Assembly: GCA_009792885.1 (NCBI GenBank)
Contig: WMCF01000008.1
Coordinates: forward strand, 19,333,578 to 19,397,577
From: Eremophila alpestris peregrina
Taxonomy: Eukaryota > Chordata > Aves > Passeriformes > Alaudidae
Length of the DNA: 64,000 nucleotides
Direction: 5' to 3'
A program made the translations under genes and the position numbers. The stretch's first letter is position 1; every line of letters begins with the position of its first letter. Below are positions 48,472 to 61,826 of the stretch, one piece after another. The notes under the pieces were generated by a model that was not told where the DNA came from, made no database searches, and saw nothing but the letters and a program-made list of their open reading frames with translations.

Positions 48472-48630
48472 CTGTGATGGGTGACCTTGCTTGGCTGTCA
48501 GATGCCCACTTGGCTACTCTCTCTCTCCTCCTCCTCCTCAACAGGATGAGGGAAGAAAATAAGATGGAGCATCTTGTTGGTCAAGATAAAGACAGTGATA
48601 CCATTTAGCAGTCACCACTATGGGCTAAAC
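48472..48630 (-). mobile_element. Old LTR end fragment, antisense
   Basis: Reads ctgtgatgggtgacc...ctgtcagatgcccacttggc...ctcctcctcaacaggatgagggaagaaaat...ggtcaagataaagacagtgat. This is the reverse-strand order of the 3' end of the same type of LTR found at 5560-6560 (whose + strand ends ...gcacctggcatcaggccagggtcaacccaccaca). It is more diverged. Confidence 0.55.
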
Positions 48631-51600
48631 ATATTTATGGAACATTAATTTATTGCCAATTAAAATAGGTTGGGAAGTTAGAAACCAAAGCAAGACTAAA
48701 GCAATGCCTTCAGTCTGCACAAATGCCAGAATATCCCATGGTGCCAAATACCTTCAGTAAAGAACCCTGATCTTCAGTTTGCCAATAAAGGCTCTTCTCA
48801 GGTTGGTTTAATACCTATCAAAAATAAAGAGAAAAGGATAGTTTCTTCAGAATTCCGATTTCTAAAGGCTTAAAAATGTTTGAAGTATAAGGGGGTGGGG
48901 CAAGAAAAAAAAAAGGGATCTTACCAAGGGGTGGTTCCTTAAACAAGTAGTCTCTCCTCACCAGAATGTGGGCCAGTGTCTTTCTAATCTTCCTACTTGT
49001 GTAGGTGGGAAGGAGACTTACAAGAGTGACTGAGCCCAAGAGCAAATCAGCTGCTGTTGATGTCCCACAAATGAAGTGTCTTCCTCCTCTCCACCACAAC
49101 TTCTTGTTGTAGCTCCTGTGGAAACACAGGTTCCCTGCTCCAGATTATCTGGATTTCTGTATAACCCCTGGAGACGGTATGTTCTTGAATTATTGTAGTT
49201 GAGCTTCATTTTAGACTGTTTTTAATGTAATTCATTATTGCCAGAATAGAATATAGTTTACTTAATGATTGCATATTTTCTGATTTGCAGAGAGAAATGT
49301 AAGTGTCCAGTGGAAGACTGAGAAACACATTTTTAGTCTTTTTTAGTATTTCTTGAACTAGTCATATAAAAGTAACATAAAATGAATGGTGTACAGTCAC
49401 CAGGACATCATATGCAACTAACTTTCATTAATGAAAACTGCAAAAACAATGTTTGTAATGTAAAAAAGAACCCTAACAAATGCTTTCATAAAAGTAATTT
49501 AGGAAGGTTGGTAAGTTATGGACTTTCTAATGCAATGTTTGAACTATAATTTTGTGTATCATATTTCCTTTGGGTAAATGGATGCATATGGATAGCAGAG
49601 TGATCAATTTAGTTATTTAACAGATATATTTCACTCAAGTGTACTGGCATGATTTAAGATATTGCTGTCCCTACCTACCCTGCCTTTCATTCTTGTGTGT
49701 GTGTCTGTGCCTCAGTTGCCTGTTATGACTGCTCTGCTGTGCTCTCTTGTTCCACCAAGGATGTCATGGATCAGATTTTGCACTCGAGTAGCAGAGATGC
49801 AGGTTCTTGTCTGGGTCTGCCATTCCTGTTGCTGAGTAATAAAATCCTAGCAAAGGAGCAGAGCAGATAGCTGCAAACACTGATATCTTGACAGATTATA
49901 GCAATATTGGGGGAAAGATCTTGACTATAGTAGTCAAAAGGGGAAATATAAAGGATGCAAATAGCAAGTGCCTTGGCAGAATCAACATTACTGATAGCCT
50001 GAGAGGCAGGATCAGCTGCAGTTCAGGGAATGTTTTCTGTCTCTGCATGCCTCAACACACTTCAGCAATAACCTGTGTCAGGGCAAGTCCAGGAGCGCTC
50101 TGTTTCATATCCTGCTATGAAGACCCTAAAGGCTGTCTAAAGGCAGAAGATGATAGCTTGGGAGCATCAAGACCCAGCTGTGGACACCTTCTCTCATTCT
50201 CTGTCTTCAGGCTGCAACTGAGTAGAAATGGCCCAGGCCCCCAACAAATCTCAACCCTTGAGAAACAAATGTAGAAGAGAAAAGGCAGAACAGATCATTG
50301 TTTTTCCTCAACAGCGAGAATCTTTGCCCTTCTGGCTGGTTTCCAGAGTCCTTGCCTGGAAAAGCAAGACTGAAAACAAAGGCCCAGCCACTTTCAGTAG
50401 AAGTATGCACACCTGTGTGATGCTGGGCTGTCTTGGAACATTGTTCAAATCTCCAGCTTTCTCTCCCTAGAGCCACTCTTTGGGGCTCTCTGCAGCTAAG
50501 GCAGGAGTCCCTGCTTTGGCTGCCCTCCAGAAATTCTGAGGTAGCTGAAAGGAGGATTCCATGCAGCCATATCACATTTATCTTATCACCCGCGTGAAGC
50601 ACCAGAATTGGACCCCGGAGGGCTTGACACAGAAAGCTGACTTCTGTGTAGAAAAATCTGAGGCTTCATCTATCTTTTTATAACTAATTAATATTATAAT
50701 ACCAGAATAATCTGCTTTTGCTTGTAGAGCTTTCTTGGATATGTACTTATACTGCAAGAGTGGACTAGTTCCATCAGTTTTTATTGATTTGGATTTTCAC
50801 AGGAGTTTCTGCCAGTGTACTGATTAGTTTTGGCATCAGTATTACCACCTTAATGGCTTACTGCTACCAATTTATGTGATTAATAGATACCTAAATGGAG
50901 ATAAATTAGCATGGTGGAGTTTTTGTCCATTGTTTGTTTTTTTTTGGAGGGGGGGGGGTTGGGGTTTTTTTTTTGGAGGTTTTTTTGGGGGATTTTTTCC
51001 CCTTAAATAGCACAAAAAAATTCTTTAGTGGATATACCAGGGAGTTTATTGTTCGCACATGTTTTGATATAATTTGAACCCATTTCTACTATAATTGCTT
51101 TTATAGCACTCTGAAGTTCAAGGAGCCAGAAAAGGTTTTCTTGGGCTGAGCGTGTTTCTGGCAATTGGTAAATGAGCTAAAGATTAATGATGACTTTTCT
51201 GAATTGTAATATCTGAAACTCTCTATAAAACTGGTGTCTAAGAATTAAGAAAGACATAGCTTTTTGCCTAATGAATTACTATCTTCCACCAACTTACTTT
51301 ATGAGAAAGCTGAGGGTCTCCTGCAGCAGGGTCTTTGTTTTCATCTGGATAGCTGGTGGTTTCACTTCAAAGATTCTGTAAGATTGCATGTTACTCATTA
51401 AGTAAATCTGCCCCTTGTCTGATCAGGAGTGTATGCATCTGCTACAAACCCAGGATCAGATTCAGCTGCTCTGCAATGGACTCTCATTCCAGAAGCTCTT
51501 TATGTTATATCTGGAAGTTACATAGTGATCAAAATTACAGCTTGGGTGCTTCTCTGACAGTGTAATATATAGGGCCTCCTGTCTCAAAGTGTCAGCAGAA

Positions 51601-53748
51601 TTCAACTGCAATAGAATCTGTGTTCCAGCACTTTGCACCCTGAAGGACACTTGTAACAGAGGAGATAATGCCTGCCATTTGTGTTCTAGGTGAAATAATT
51701 TCATTATTGTCATTATATATTATTGTTTAAGTGTATTTGGGAAGAGGATGATCTTTCCCCTTTAAACACTAAGGCCAATGGTAAACAATTTCCTATTGGA
51801 TACTTCTTGTAAGGAACCTTGTATCTTCACTCTACTGGTGGTTCTGTGGTGGTAGTCATTTCATACCAGATACTAATACAAGCTTCTGATACAGAAAGGG
51901 TCTCCAAATCTTGATGTATTAATGGAAATCAGTTGATGTATAGTATAAACTGCAGCTTTTTGTCAGAATACAGCCTCTTTTTTTCTGGCATGCTATAGCA
52001 TATTGTCATATATAAGCATAGATAAGCTACAGCTTACACCTGAGATAACAGTGGTTATGTAGACCATAGGGCTTGTCCAGGACCATAAAATTAGCAGTTC
52101 TCCCCCAAAACCTGAGGGGTTAATGTGAAGATTACACAAATTTACTTCTTCCTCCTCTGTAGTGTGGTGGTCCTGCCATGTCTTCTCAAAACAGACAAAG
52201 TATTATCACACTCCATCACACAGGCAAAAGTGGCTTGGCATTTGAATATTGTGCCTTCTTTTACTTCATAATTTTTGTTTGTGGAGTTATGGCATCCATC
52301 TGGACTTCTGACTTTAAGCTTGGCCTGAATTGAAACCTAAATCATTTCTCCACTTCTCAGTACTTGCAATGAACCTTCTTTGCCAGTAAGCAGCAGAAGT
52401 GAGGGTTGACCTGATCTGATTTGGAAATACTGTCAAGTGTGAAACCTGAGATCCCTTCTGCCCACACAAGGCAACACCTTCTAACTGGTCCTTCCTGTTA
52501 GGTGACCTGCTTGCTTAGAGCTGAGCTCTGTGCTTAAAAGCATTTGGCAAGTCCAAAGCACACCTGAGAGCAGCACAAGGCCCACTTACAGCCCTCTGCA
52601 GAAGGAAGCTGCTTATTTGTTTAGAAAATAGAGGCTATTGCTTAACTAGCAATATTTCAGTCACTTCCATGGCAACAGGCTCTGAGACAAAGCAGGTCTT
52701 CACCAGAACACACAGCAGCTTGAAAACAGAATGGAGATAATTTCACATAGCAACATTATGAAGTTTCCATTAACTTTTGAATGTTACCTGTTAGTTAGCT
52801 GATTCTTTAATCAGTGAAGTAATGGCTATTCTGCTAACCATTTATGAGAAAATTGGCATTGATTTCTTACAGCTGTCAGGCATCCCTTGTTTTTGTGATG
52901 ACTGGGGATCTGCCAGCACAGTGTGGTGCCCCCTTCCCTCCTCTGCCCACAAAATCTGTCAGGTGCCTTGCAATGATAACTGTATTTACTGGGCAGCAAC
53001 ATTTGGAAATTATGGCCTTGTTCAATGGTATTGGATTTTTTCTATCTATTTCCAGAATTCAAAGGAATCTGTAGCAAGTAACATCCATGTTTGTGATTGA
53101 ATATGGAAGAACATGAAACTATTTGGAGGTGATGAAACGTGTGATCTTTGTGTTGTCCTCCTGCGTAGGTTTTTTTAGCTGGTTCTTGAGAAATAGAGCA
53201 AGCCTTGATAGATCTTCATGAAACTATAATTCCTTCTGCTTTTGCTCAGTGTTTGTGTCCAGTATTCCTAGAAAGCATCTGGGAAGGACAAGTGCCCTGA
53301 TATTCAAATCATGAGCAAAGACTGAAATTTTATCCTCTTATTTTATCATTGCATCCTATTTTGCCTAATGATTGCACCAAGATTGTAAGAACATAAAGAA
53401 CATACCAAATTCATAATCTCCTGTTGTTCATGCTTTTAGATGATGTGGTATTTCTTTAAAATTTCTTTTGAGAGCTAAAAAGGAATCCAGTTTTAGCGTA
53501 GAAACCCCCCAATACAGTTGTAGTCCTATTAAGAGCTACTTAGTCATAAGGTAGCTGCATAAAATTCTTAATTTCGGACTGAAAACAAGGTTTTCTTGAA
53601 AACTACTCCCTCAGTTATATTCTTGCAGTTAAATATGTAGACTGCTTTACAGAAATCTTTGGCAAAACAAAGGCTGCTATAGAAGCCACTGGTTCAGCAA
53701 ACAACAGGAAATGTTATCCATCTATCCATCTATATATCTGTGTATCTC
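48631..53748. other. Intergenic DNA, no recognised gene
   Basis: AT-rich, with a GC-richer patch at 49.9-50.6 kb holding overlapping chance open frames on both strands, and a G/T-run tract at 50932-51002. No exon or repeat family recognised. Confidence 0.5.
50932..51002 (+). repeat. G-run/T-run low-complexity tract
   Basis: Alternating runs of T and G, including one G10 run, GGGG and GGGGG, ending in cccc. It is capable on paper of G-quadruplex formation on the + strand. Confidence 0.85.
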
Positions 53749-53985
53749 ACAGAATCACAGAATGGGTCAGGATGGAAGGGAGCCCAGTGGGTCATCTGGT
53801 GCACCCTCCCTGCTCAGGCAGGGTCATCCCAGAGCACATTGCACAGGATTGTGTCAGGTTGTTCTTGAATATCTCCAGTGAGGGAGACTCCACAGCCTCT
53901 CTGGGCAACCTGTTTCAGTGCATGGTCACTGCACAGTAAGGAAGTTCTTCCTCATATTTAGGCAGAACTTCCACCCACATACCTT
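53749..53985 (-). mobile_element. CR1 LINE 3' fragment, antisense
   Basis: Begins acagaatcacagaatgggtcaggatggaaggg and follows the CR1 3' UTR order through gttcttgaatatctccagtgagggagactccacagcctctctgggcaacctgtttcagtg to the ttcttcctcatattt region. A tctatc-type microsatellite directly precedes it (53716-53745). Confidence 0.9.
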
Positions 53986-54817
53986 GTTGTTGCTCAGACA
54001 GAGAAACACCACCTCTGCTTTGCCATTGCTGCACACAGAGAGACAGCGAAAGCTCCGGGTGTCATCATCACTTGTAAGGAGTCTTATCACCTTTTTGTCT
54101 GGTTTCAGGCCTTGCTTCCATGCAGCACTCCCATGAGCTTCCCTGAATATCTGCTCTACTATCTCATTCTTTTCAGTGTTAGGAATAATTTTCATAAATC
54201 CCCATCTTCAGAACATTTTATTTTCTTCAATTCTTTCACTGTGGTTTTTCTTGGCTGTGAGAAAATCAGATCCTTACACACTTAATACATATTGCTTCCT
54301 TATACAATTTGCTGAGATGAATAATTCTAACTTTTTAATTGTATATGAATGGGAAAAAAATTAGGAGAAACTCTGTAAACAGTCCTGTATTCAAAAATAT
54401 TTTTTCGAATGTTCAAAGGGGAAAAGGTCAGACACAATTTAGTCCCTTACTCTTCCTGCAGAAGAAGCTTCTCCTTCTACTTCATCTTTTAAACAAGTAA
54501 TCCCTCAAGCCTGGTAAACAATACAATCTCAGGACCACAATACTAATTGTCACATTTCATTCTATGAAGAATGAATGAAAGTTTTTAGCATTTTTGTAGC
54601 TAGATAAGTGACAAAAGACAGAGCATTCAATTTTCGTGAATCCTGGATATTTTCAACAAGTCAGTGAAGCAGAGTCCTTTGAAAAGCCAGCATTGAAAAG
54701 TTTTGCCTTTCTCCTGAAGTAATTCTCTTTGCCTGACTGCGAGAAAATTCTCACAGTGGTGAAATGAATTGTGAGGATTCTGTCCTGTTAAGAAGGGAAA
54801 GGAGCCATTTTTAATTA

Positions 54818-54869
54818 AATTTTTCTGTAGTTTATCCTGCCAGAATTTTTCTGTAGTTTAACCTGCCAG
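54818..54869 (+). repeat. 26-bp tandem duplication
   Basis: Two adjacent copies of aatttttctgtagtttatcc/aacctgccag-type sequence differ at one base (t/a). No spacer. Confidence 0.9.
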
Positions 54870-55277
54870 CAAGTCCACTGAGGAGCAGAGAAAAGAAAGA
54901 GCAGAGAGACAGAAATGACAGGCATGAGATGAAAAAAGGAAACACTGGAAAACTTCATCCTTCCTTTGTAAAAGTTGCTTCCAGTACTGCAAAAAGGGCT
55001 CAGCTCCACTGCTCAGAGACTGGAAAGATGAATATATGTAATAATTACATCTGCATGAATACCATGAATAGTCATTCACAATCTAAATGGATTTGCTTTG
55101 ATTGTATTGATGTCATTATTTTGTTTGGTTTTGGTGATATTCTAATGAGCTTGTGGTAAACCGTGGCAAGCAGTTGACTAATGTAAACTCCTTGGATATA
55201 CATATGATCTTTAACAATATAGAACGAACAATTCAGAATCTTTAGCAAAAGAAATGTAAACAAACATAAGGAACTTC

Positions 55278-55359
55278 TCCTCCCCACAATTCTCCCACCC
55301 TCCCCACTCCCCACCCAAAAAAAAAAAAAAAAAAATTCCTTCTTCTCTCTTTCTTTCAG
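55278..55359 (+). repeat. C-rich / A19 / pyrimidine tract
   Basis: A C-rich stretch (ctcccaccctccccactccc) is followed by 19 A (55317-55335) and then ttccttcttctctctttctttcag. Confidence 0.85.
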
Positions 55360-56016
55360 GGTGTGAGAAGACACACAAAAATATGTGTTAGTGAGGACTA
55401 GTGATAATTTTTAACAAAGAAATCTTTCCTTTTATGTACTAACAATGCACCATGTAGCCCCTAAATAATCCTAGCAAATCCTCCCTAAGTGATCTTATAT
55501 ACTTACAAAGATTTCAGTTTACTACCTTTAGAATTCTACTGACCTTTGCAACGGCAGAGCTTATGAGAAACTTTGAGTATTAAAAATAGTTGCTCTTGGT
55601 GCTTTATTGTAAATTTGAATTTGGCACACACTTATGTTACAAATACTGCAAAATCAAAAAAGTAAATGCATAGTTAGTTAGAATTAAGTGAATTAGTAGG
55701 AAAGTAGGGGATCTTGTATACGGACTTTTGAAACTCAGAAGAGTACAATGTGTGTTTTGGGTTATACTCAGCTGTAACTCACCCCTCTTCCAGAATTTGA
55801 CATAGTCACTGTTTGCACCACATCAGTCACTAGCTGTAAACCAAGTATGTTCAGCTATAGAGATTAGTCAATGTTAAATTGCATTAGGTAAGGAGTTTCC
55901 TCACTAATTATAGTATTTATAGTCCCATTGCTTGCAATATCGATAACAGTGGGCATGGTGGTAACAAGAATGTTGTTTTGCAGCTTAGTCTATTCTGATT
56001 GTGAGTTTTAAATGTT

Positions 56017-56066
56017 TGTTTGGGTTTTTTCGTTTTGGTTTTTTGTTTTGGGTTTTTTTTTTAAGA
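56017..56066 (+). repeat. GTTTT-type low-complexity tract
   Basis: Irregular G(T)n repeats ending in a T9-T10 run. Confidence 0.8.
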
Positions 56067-57002
56067 GATAAGCCTTAATTGCAATGGCCATTTCCACAAT
56101 ACCCCTGATGTCCTCCACAAGTCTGCATGTGCCTTTCTCAAAGTTTGATGATGCCATTCAGATTCAGGGGATACTATCAGCTCTTTTGCAGTCTGTTTTC
56201 AGAGAACAGGCTGACATGTGTCACCTCAGCCTTGGAGGAGGCAGCCAGGGTGCAAAGCAGACTGCTGAGGTGACCAAAATACAGCCCTAGTGATGCTGCC
56301 AAGTGTCTGGGTTTGCTGAATTTGCTGACTGGTCTGTCAAGAGACAAGACAGGTGAGGAAGATATTAACAGAACTAATGGCTTTTAATGAGGCTGTGGAC
56401 AGCACAGTTCCCTTTGCCTCCAAGGCTGAGCAGCAGGGCCTAACCAATCTTATCCCTAGTGCTGGCCACCAAAAAGCCAGTTGGTCCACACAGCTGAGAA
56501 ATTTTGAGCCAGGCAGATTTAACAGTTGATTTGTTGTTGCAGATGTATCCATGCTGATCACTTGAACAGAAGTTTAATTGGCTCAGCCATCAGGAAAGAA
56601 GGCAAGATGGGGGAACTTGCTCTTGAGGAGGTGTGCTGAGGGACTGGGCAGGTTCAAGAGCCATCGGGGGCGGGGGTAGCAAAGGATCAGGCACAGAGAG
56701 GGGAACCTTTAGTTCAGAGATGGGAACTGCTGCGAGGAGCATAGAGCAGCTGGCCAGCCCGGACAGGGACACAGGGAAAACATCAGAGGGCTGTGCAGAA
56801 TTTTGTCTGGTCAGGAAGTCACAAAACTAGCCAAACCAACATTAGAATAAAGAACTGTTTTGGAGATGGAGAGGTCTGTGTTAAAAGGTAATATTTATTT
56901 ACTTCATTTTCCTAGCAAATTAAATAGTTTTTTTATTATTATTATTTATTTAAAATGATAGCCTACTCACTTTATGTTATAATAAGGCCAATTTGGTTTA
57001 GG

Positions 57003-57064
57003 TTTGTTTGTTTGTTTGTTTTTGGTTTTTGTTTTTTGGGGGTTTTTTTGGTTTTTTGTTTTTC
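57003..57064 (+). repeat. GTTT/GTTTT low-complexity tract
   Basis: gtttgtttgtttgtttgttt followed by irregular G/T runs. Confidence 0.85.
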
Positions 57065-58400
57065 AAAGCTTTCAAGCCACTCAGTTGCCTTTGAGAAGAC
57101 CTATAAGAAAGCAGTTTACAGAGTACACTTGAACACTGTGGGAAGCTTACAGTGTCATCACCCAGCAGTGACCAGCTGTTCCCTGGCCCCACCAAAACTA
57201 ACTTGAGCCTGGTTGAAGACCAGATTGTTATAATACAGCTTATTTGTCTCCTTAGTTGCTCTGCAACCAGCAACAGCAGGTTCCCTGTTGTTAGATCACC
57301 CTGACATTCTGCAAAGGAATGTGGAGGCATTGAACCTTGTGACAGAGGAATTTGCCGACTGCTTGAGTAGCCAGGAGAGTTTTCAGAATCTGACAGAAAT
57401 TCTCATTAACCTCCCATTGTCATTGTTCAGAGTACCTGGGGAAAGTGGTGTTTATCAGCATAGCCACACAACATATCTATCTTTTAAGAGACAGCATAAC
57501 CACTCTGCACACTTTGCTGCAGTGGGTTAGCAGCTCTTGCTGGCTGCACACAGCCGGTGCACAAGGACCCGAGGTGAAATGGGAGCTCACTGATGGGGCT
57601 GTTAACACACACGGCACAAATCTCCATTCTGAACTGTCCTGACCTCAGCAGCCAGAAGAGACTGGTCTGGTTTTGAAGGTCAAGCTATCAGCCCTGCTCT
57701 GGGCCAGGGCTGCAGAGCTGGCCTCTGCTCCCCACTGGCACCTCTGGGCAGGCAGCAGGAATGTGCCTTCTTGCCAATGATTGCTGTTAACCAGCAGCTG
57801 CCTCTCAGGGAAAAGCAACAAGCTCGGTGGTGCTGTCCCATAGGAAAAGCTGATGTTTGGGATGAGCCAGCATTGAGTTGTGCCAGTCTTATTACTGGAG
57901 ACAGAAAAAGGGAATTGTATTGTCCTCATCAGGGATTAAAACAGAGAGAGCCCAAATGGTTGATTCTGCATCAATTTGGCCCTGAGTACCACAGCTGGGA
58001 ATGTAAGTTGTTTTCAGGAAATTTTTCCTTTGTATTGATAAATAATGTTCTACAGAGATCTTGAACTGCTGAAATAGGTAGAAAGTTTTCATAGCATAAG
58101 GGAAGTTGACCAGGAGTGTTATGGATTTTTTTTGCCAAGGAAGTTACTGTGCCACACATCAGGAAAGTAATGGAATTGTGTTGAAATGCAGACAATTTGT
58201 TTAAAGTGCATGCAAGAGCTGGCTGAGAAGCTAATTTGAGCTACTGCAGTTCAGTTTGCTCTGTTAAGAATACGGCCCTTGGGAGTCCAGTGCTGCTGTG
58301 CCCTGCTACTCAGCAGTGCACAAAAACATCTTTTACCCTGAACTGTGTTCTTCTGCCTTCTTCATAAGTAAAGTTGTAATCACACGGGATATATTTTAGA

Positions 58401-58460
58401 AAAAAATTCAGAATAAAATACAGTTTTATTCTGTTCTAAAAAATTCAGAATAAAATACAG
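58401..58460 (+). repeat. 23-bp direct repeat with internal palindromic potential
   Basis: aaaaaattcagaataaaata+cag occurs identically at 58401-58423 and 58438-58460. The spacer contains ttttattctg (58424-58433), the exact complement of cagaataaaa in each copy, so short hairpins are possible. Confidence 0.85.
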
Positions 58461-58874
58461 GTTTTTTGTGGTATTTTTAGTTATTGTTCAACTTTTTCAG
58501 ATGAATTTCATTTTATTTTGGGGGAGAGGGGTGGTGGGGAAGGGAGCATATATTGGGATTTGATTTGGAAGAATTATGAAGAAAGGAAGTTTGCCAGTAT
58601 AGCTGATACTCATTCCTACCATTTGAACCTGTAAATCTTTTACAGAGCTATATATATGTAAATTGGCTGATTGTTAATCTTTGCAAAGATTAAGAATAGA
58701 GGTAGTGACCTGAAGCCAGGTTAGAGGGGACAGTGATTGATGTCTCTGCATAACTAATTTCAGTTAAGGCATTCCAGATTGCCACACTTCACATATTTGT
58801 TTCTCTTTCCTCCTTCTCCTTCATGTTTTTCTGGGACTTGGAAATAAACTGCTAAGGAAGCTTTTCATAATATT

Positions 58875-58950
58875 AAAACAAAACAAGACAAAACAAAACA
58901 AAATAAAAAAATAATTTAAAAAACCCCACAAAACAAAACCAAAACCAAAT
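58875..58950 (+). repeat. AAAAC-type low-complexity tract
   Basis: Irregular (AAAAC)n with short CCCC interruption; the reverse complement of the GTTTT type seen nearby. Confidence 0.85.
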
Positions 58951-61809
58951 CCTGTTAGATTGCAAGACATAGAAGATGGTTAAGTTTTTTGATCCATAAA
59001 ACATGCCTTTGGCACTTTCTTCCTGATTTACACCCGCTGGATCTGGTGATTTGACTTCCCAGATGTAAGCAGACCCTTTAGGCAAGTGGGTTAGTAGGGC
59101 TGCCAAAGGCTGTGTGTTGCCAGGTCACAGGAGCTGTTAATATACAAACTTACCTTTATTATGAATCAGATTGAAACTAGATTAAAAGAAAAAAAATTCT
59201 TGCATATTAGAAAATTAAGAGAGGAGGAACACATATTTCTAAGGTGTGAAATTGCTCAGCTGGTATTGGCTTTGGAAGCAGCTGCTGGGAGTGCAGCCTG
59301 GCCATCTGAACAAGTATGTCTGCACTGCTCTCACTGACATGAAATAATCAAAAAGCTATCTGCCACACAAGGCTAATAGCTGATGAGTTGCAAATCCATC
59401 TCCTAAATTTTTGTTGAAATCACTTGTTGAAGAGGCCTTGCCCACCAGTGGTGTAAACTTGCAGGAACCCATTAACCCTGGAGGGGCTCCCCCTCACGGG
59501 ACTGAGCTGGCAGGCTTGGAACTGGGGATCTGTGGGAGGCTCATAATTGCACCTAATAACAAATTAATGGCATCTCTATGCATTTTTTTTAATATATCCT
59601 CTTAAGTTCGATTAAGAATTCTGATTCTTTCCACAAAAATGGCATGGCCATACAATATTAATTTAGAGCTTGCTTTAAACCTGAAAAAGATAATTATTTC
59701 AGAATAAAGGAGAAGGGCATGGTGCAAGTCATACCTCATGATTAGTGTTCCCTGATCTTTCATACTGTTAGAATTGAATACTGAATCCAATTCAAATGAA
59801 ACAAATTAGAAGAGCCCTAAAATACGGTTCAGTGACCTGATCTCTGAGCTTGGTCTATTTTCAAAGAAAATATTAATGGTTATGCAATTACTGATTAAGA
59901 ATTTTAACTTCTGTATTACTTTAATAAACACATTATGGAAATCAAAATGGGATTTTTGTCTGTCATTTAATCAATGTGTGATCTCACATCTGAATTTTAA
60001 TCTTTATTCACTGGAATATGCTTTCCTTGAAATACATGTTTTTCTTTATTGTTGATTAAATGACATATAAATATACTCTCTCGTTAGGAGGCTCATCTTA
60101 CATCCCACAAAAAATCAATTTTTTGCAAAGGAAAAAACATTTGCAACATGGCATATAAGTTTCATGTTGTCTGAGGGGATTGCTCCCCAATTCAATGAAA
60201 CCTCCTTATCTAAATTAAGAAGGATGAATGCTAGTTCATGCACATTAATTTGTGGATATGAGAGAATTTGCACTTGGTCAGTTTTCATCTCACAACCTTT
60301 TCAAAAATAGTTTTTCAGGTGATTTTTTTCCTACCTCTCCGTTACTCCCTCAGAGAATTCCTGTGATACTAAAAGAAGTAATCTATGGATATACATTCTT
60401 ATCAAGCAGAATTTACTATTCAGAGTTGAGCTGCCCTTCTTTGACATGACAGCAGTAGGCCTTTGGGCATGGGCAGTGTAAACAGTAGGACAATGCAGAT
60501 GCAGACAGAAAGATCCCAGCGCTGCTTCTCAGTTTTGGACTGTTCTTAAGACATTAAGCTATTAGTGACATAGCTACCCTAATATTCTATGATTAATTTC
60601 AGTAGGTAGTAAAAGATGTACACATGGATATAGGCATGAAGAGGAGGGCAAAGACTGTCTTCACCACTTCTACTCCACCCTGGTGGAGGTTATTTGGCTG
60701 CAGACTCCTCTCACTGCTGCGGTTTCAGCTTGAAATTTAACTTTGTTAACAGGAAATTTCCTCAGCCAGGCTGGATGGGGCTGGACATGTGAAATGGGTA
60801 CCTTATCCTCTTATTCAAGCAGAAGCTTTCTCCTTGAGCCTGGCCCATTTTCCTTGTACTGCTTGGCTTGGGGCACGTTAATAGCCCACAGTTACTGCCA
60901 GTAAAGTGCTTGGTGCCCAGGCAGTGTAGAAGACACTCAGCTAACTCAAATTTGGAGAGTGTTTGTTAGGTTTTGGCAGCATGAGGGAAAAGGGGAATAT
61001 GTACAGCTAACTCCAAGGCTTCAGAAGTCAGTTTTATTGCAATTTTAGTTTGTGTGCAGCAGCAAGGGGCAATGGGAGTACTTGTGTGATTTGTTTTGAT
61101 GGTAGACACCAAAGAAATTTTTTCTGAGAAAGTCAAGATTACAAAGAATGCCTGAGTAAATACATTTGTGCCTTTATTGTCCAAAATTAGTGTAAGATTA
61201 GGAAGTAATGTCTTGAATAAGATTAGCCCCTCTTTGATCTGGCTATGAAATATTCTCAGGACCTTATAGAAATAAATTACTGAAGCAGTTTTATTGTTGA
61301 TGATAAAATGATCACTGAAAGTTCCAAGAGGGACAAAGAATGACTGAAAATTTAGGAAAGGAACAAGGAAAACAGAACTGAAGGTTGGTTAAATATATTA
61401 CTGTCAATGTGAAAACTGTGGATGAGGTCATCTAGCAGTTTGATAAACTTTATAATAACAAAGAGTACATAAGAAGACAGATTTTCCCCTAAACTCAAAA
61501 GTATTATGAAGTCAAACATTTACACATTACAAGATGCATGTATTCATGTGGGTTTTTTTGCATGTGGACATTTGTGACAGATACTATTCAGAAGAACAAA
61601 AAATCAATGTGAAGTTTTGGGTCAAAGTGGGAGAAGAACTAATAAAGAATTCTAAAAATCTTCAAAAGATAAAAGAAAATTATACAGAAAGTTGATTAAC
61701 ACAGTATCACCTGGGGGAAAAACGTGAGAACTTACAAAGTGTATTAATAAGATGGAAACATAAATGTCTTTTACTGAAAGGAAGCAAACTATTAAAATCC
61801 TTAGTAACC

Positions 61810-61826
61810 AAAAAAAAAAAAAAAAA
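61810..61826 (+). repeat. A17 homopolymer
   Basis: Uninterrupted A run followed by gaagaaaaaag. No retroposed gene seen upstream. Confidence 0.85.

Noticed and set aside
49888..50602. Overlapping open stretches of 80-131 codons on both strands
   Set aside because: Mutually overlapping frames in a GC-richer patch, without family resemblance or splice support.
57645..58064. 94- and 97-codon open stretches on opposite strands
   Set aside because: They largely overlap each other in a GC-richer patch, with no motif, signal or conserved domain I can recognise.
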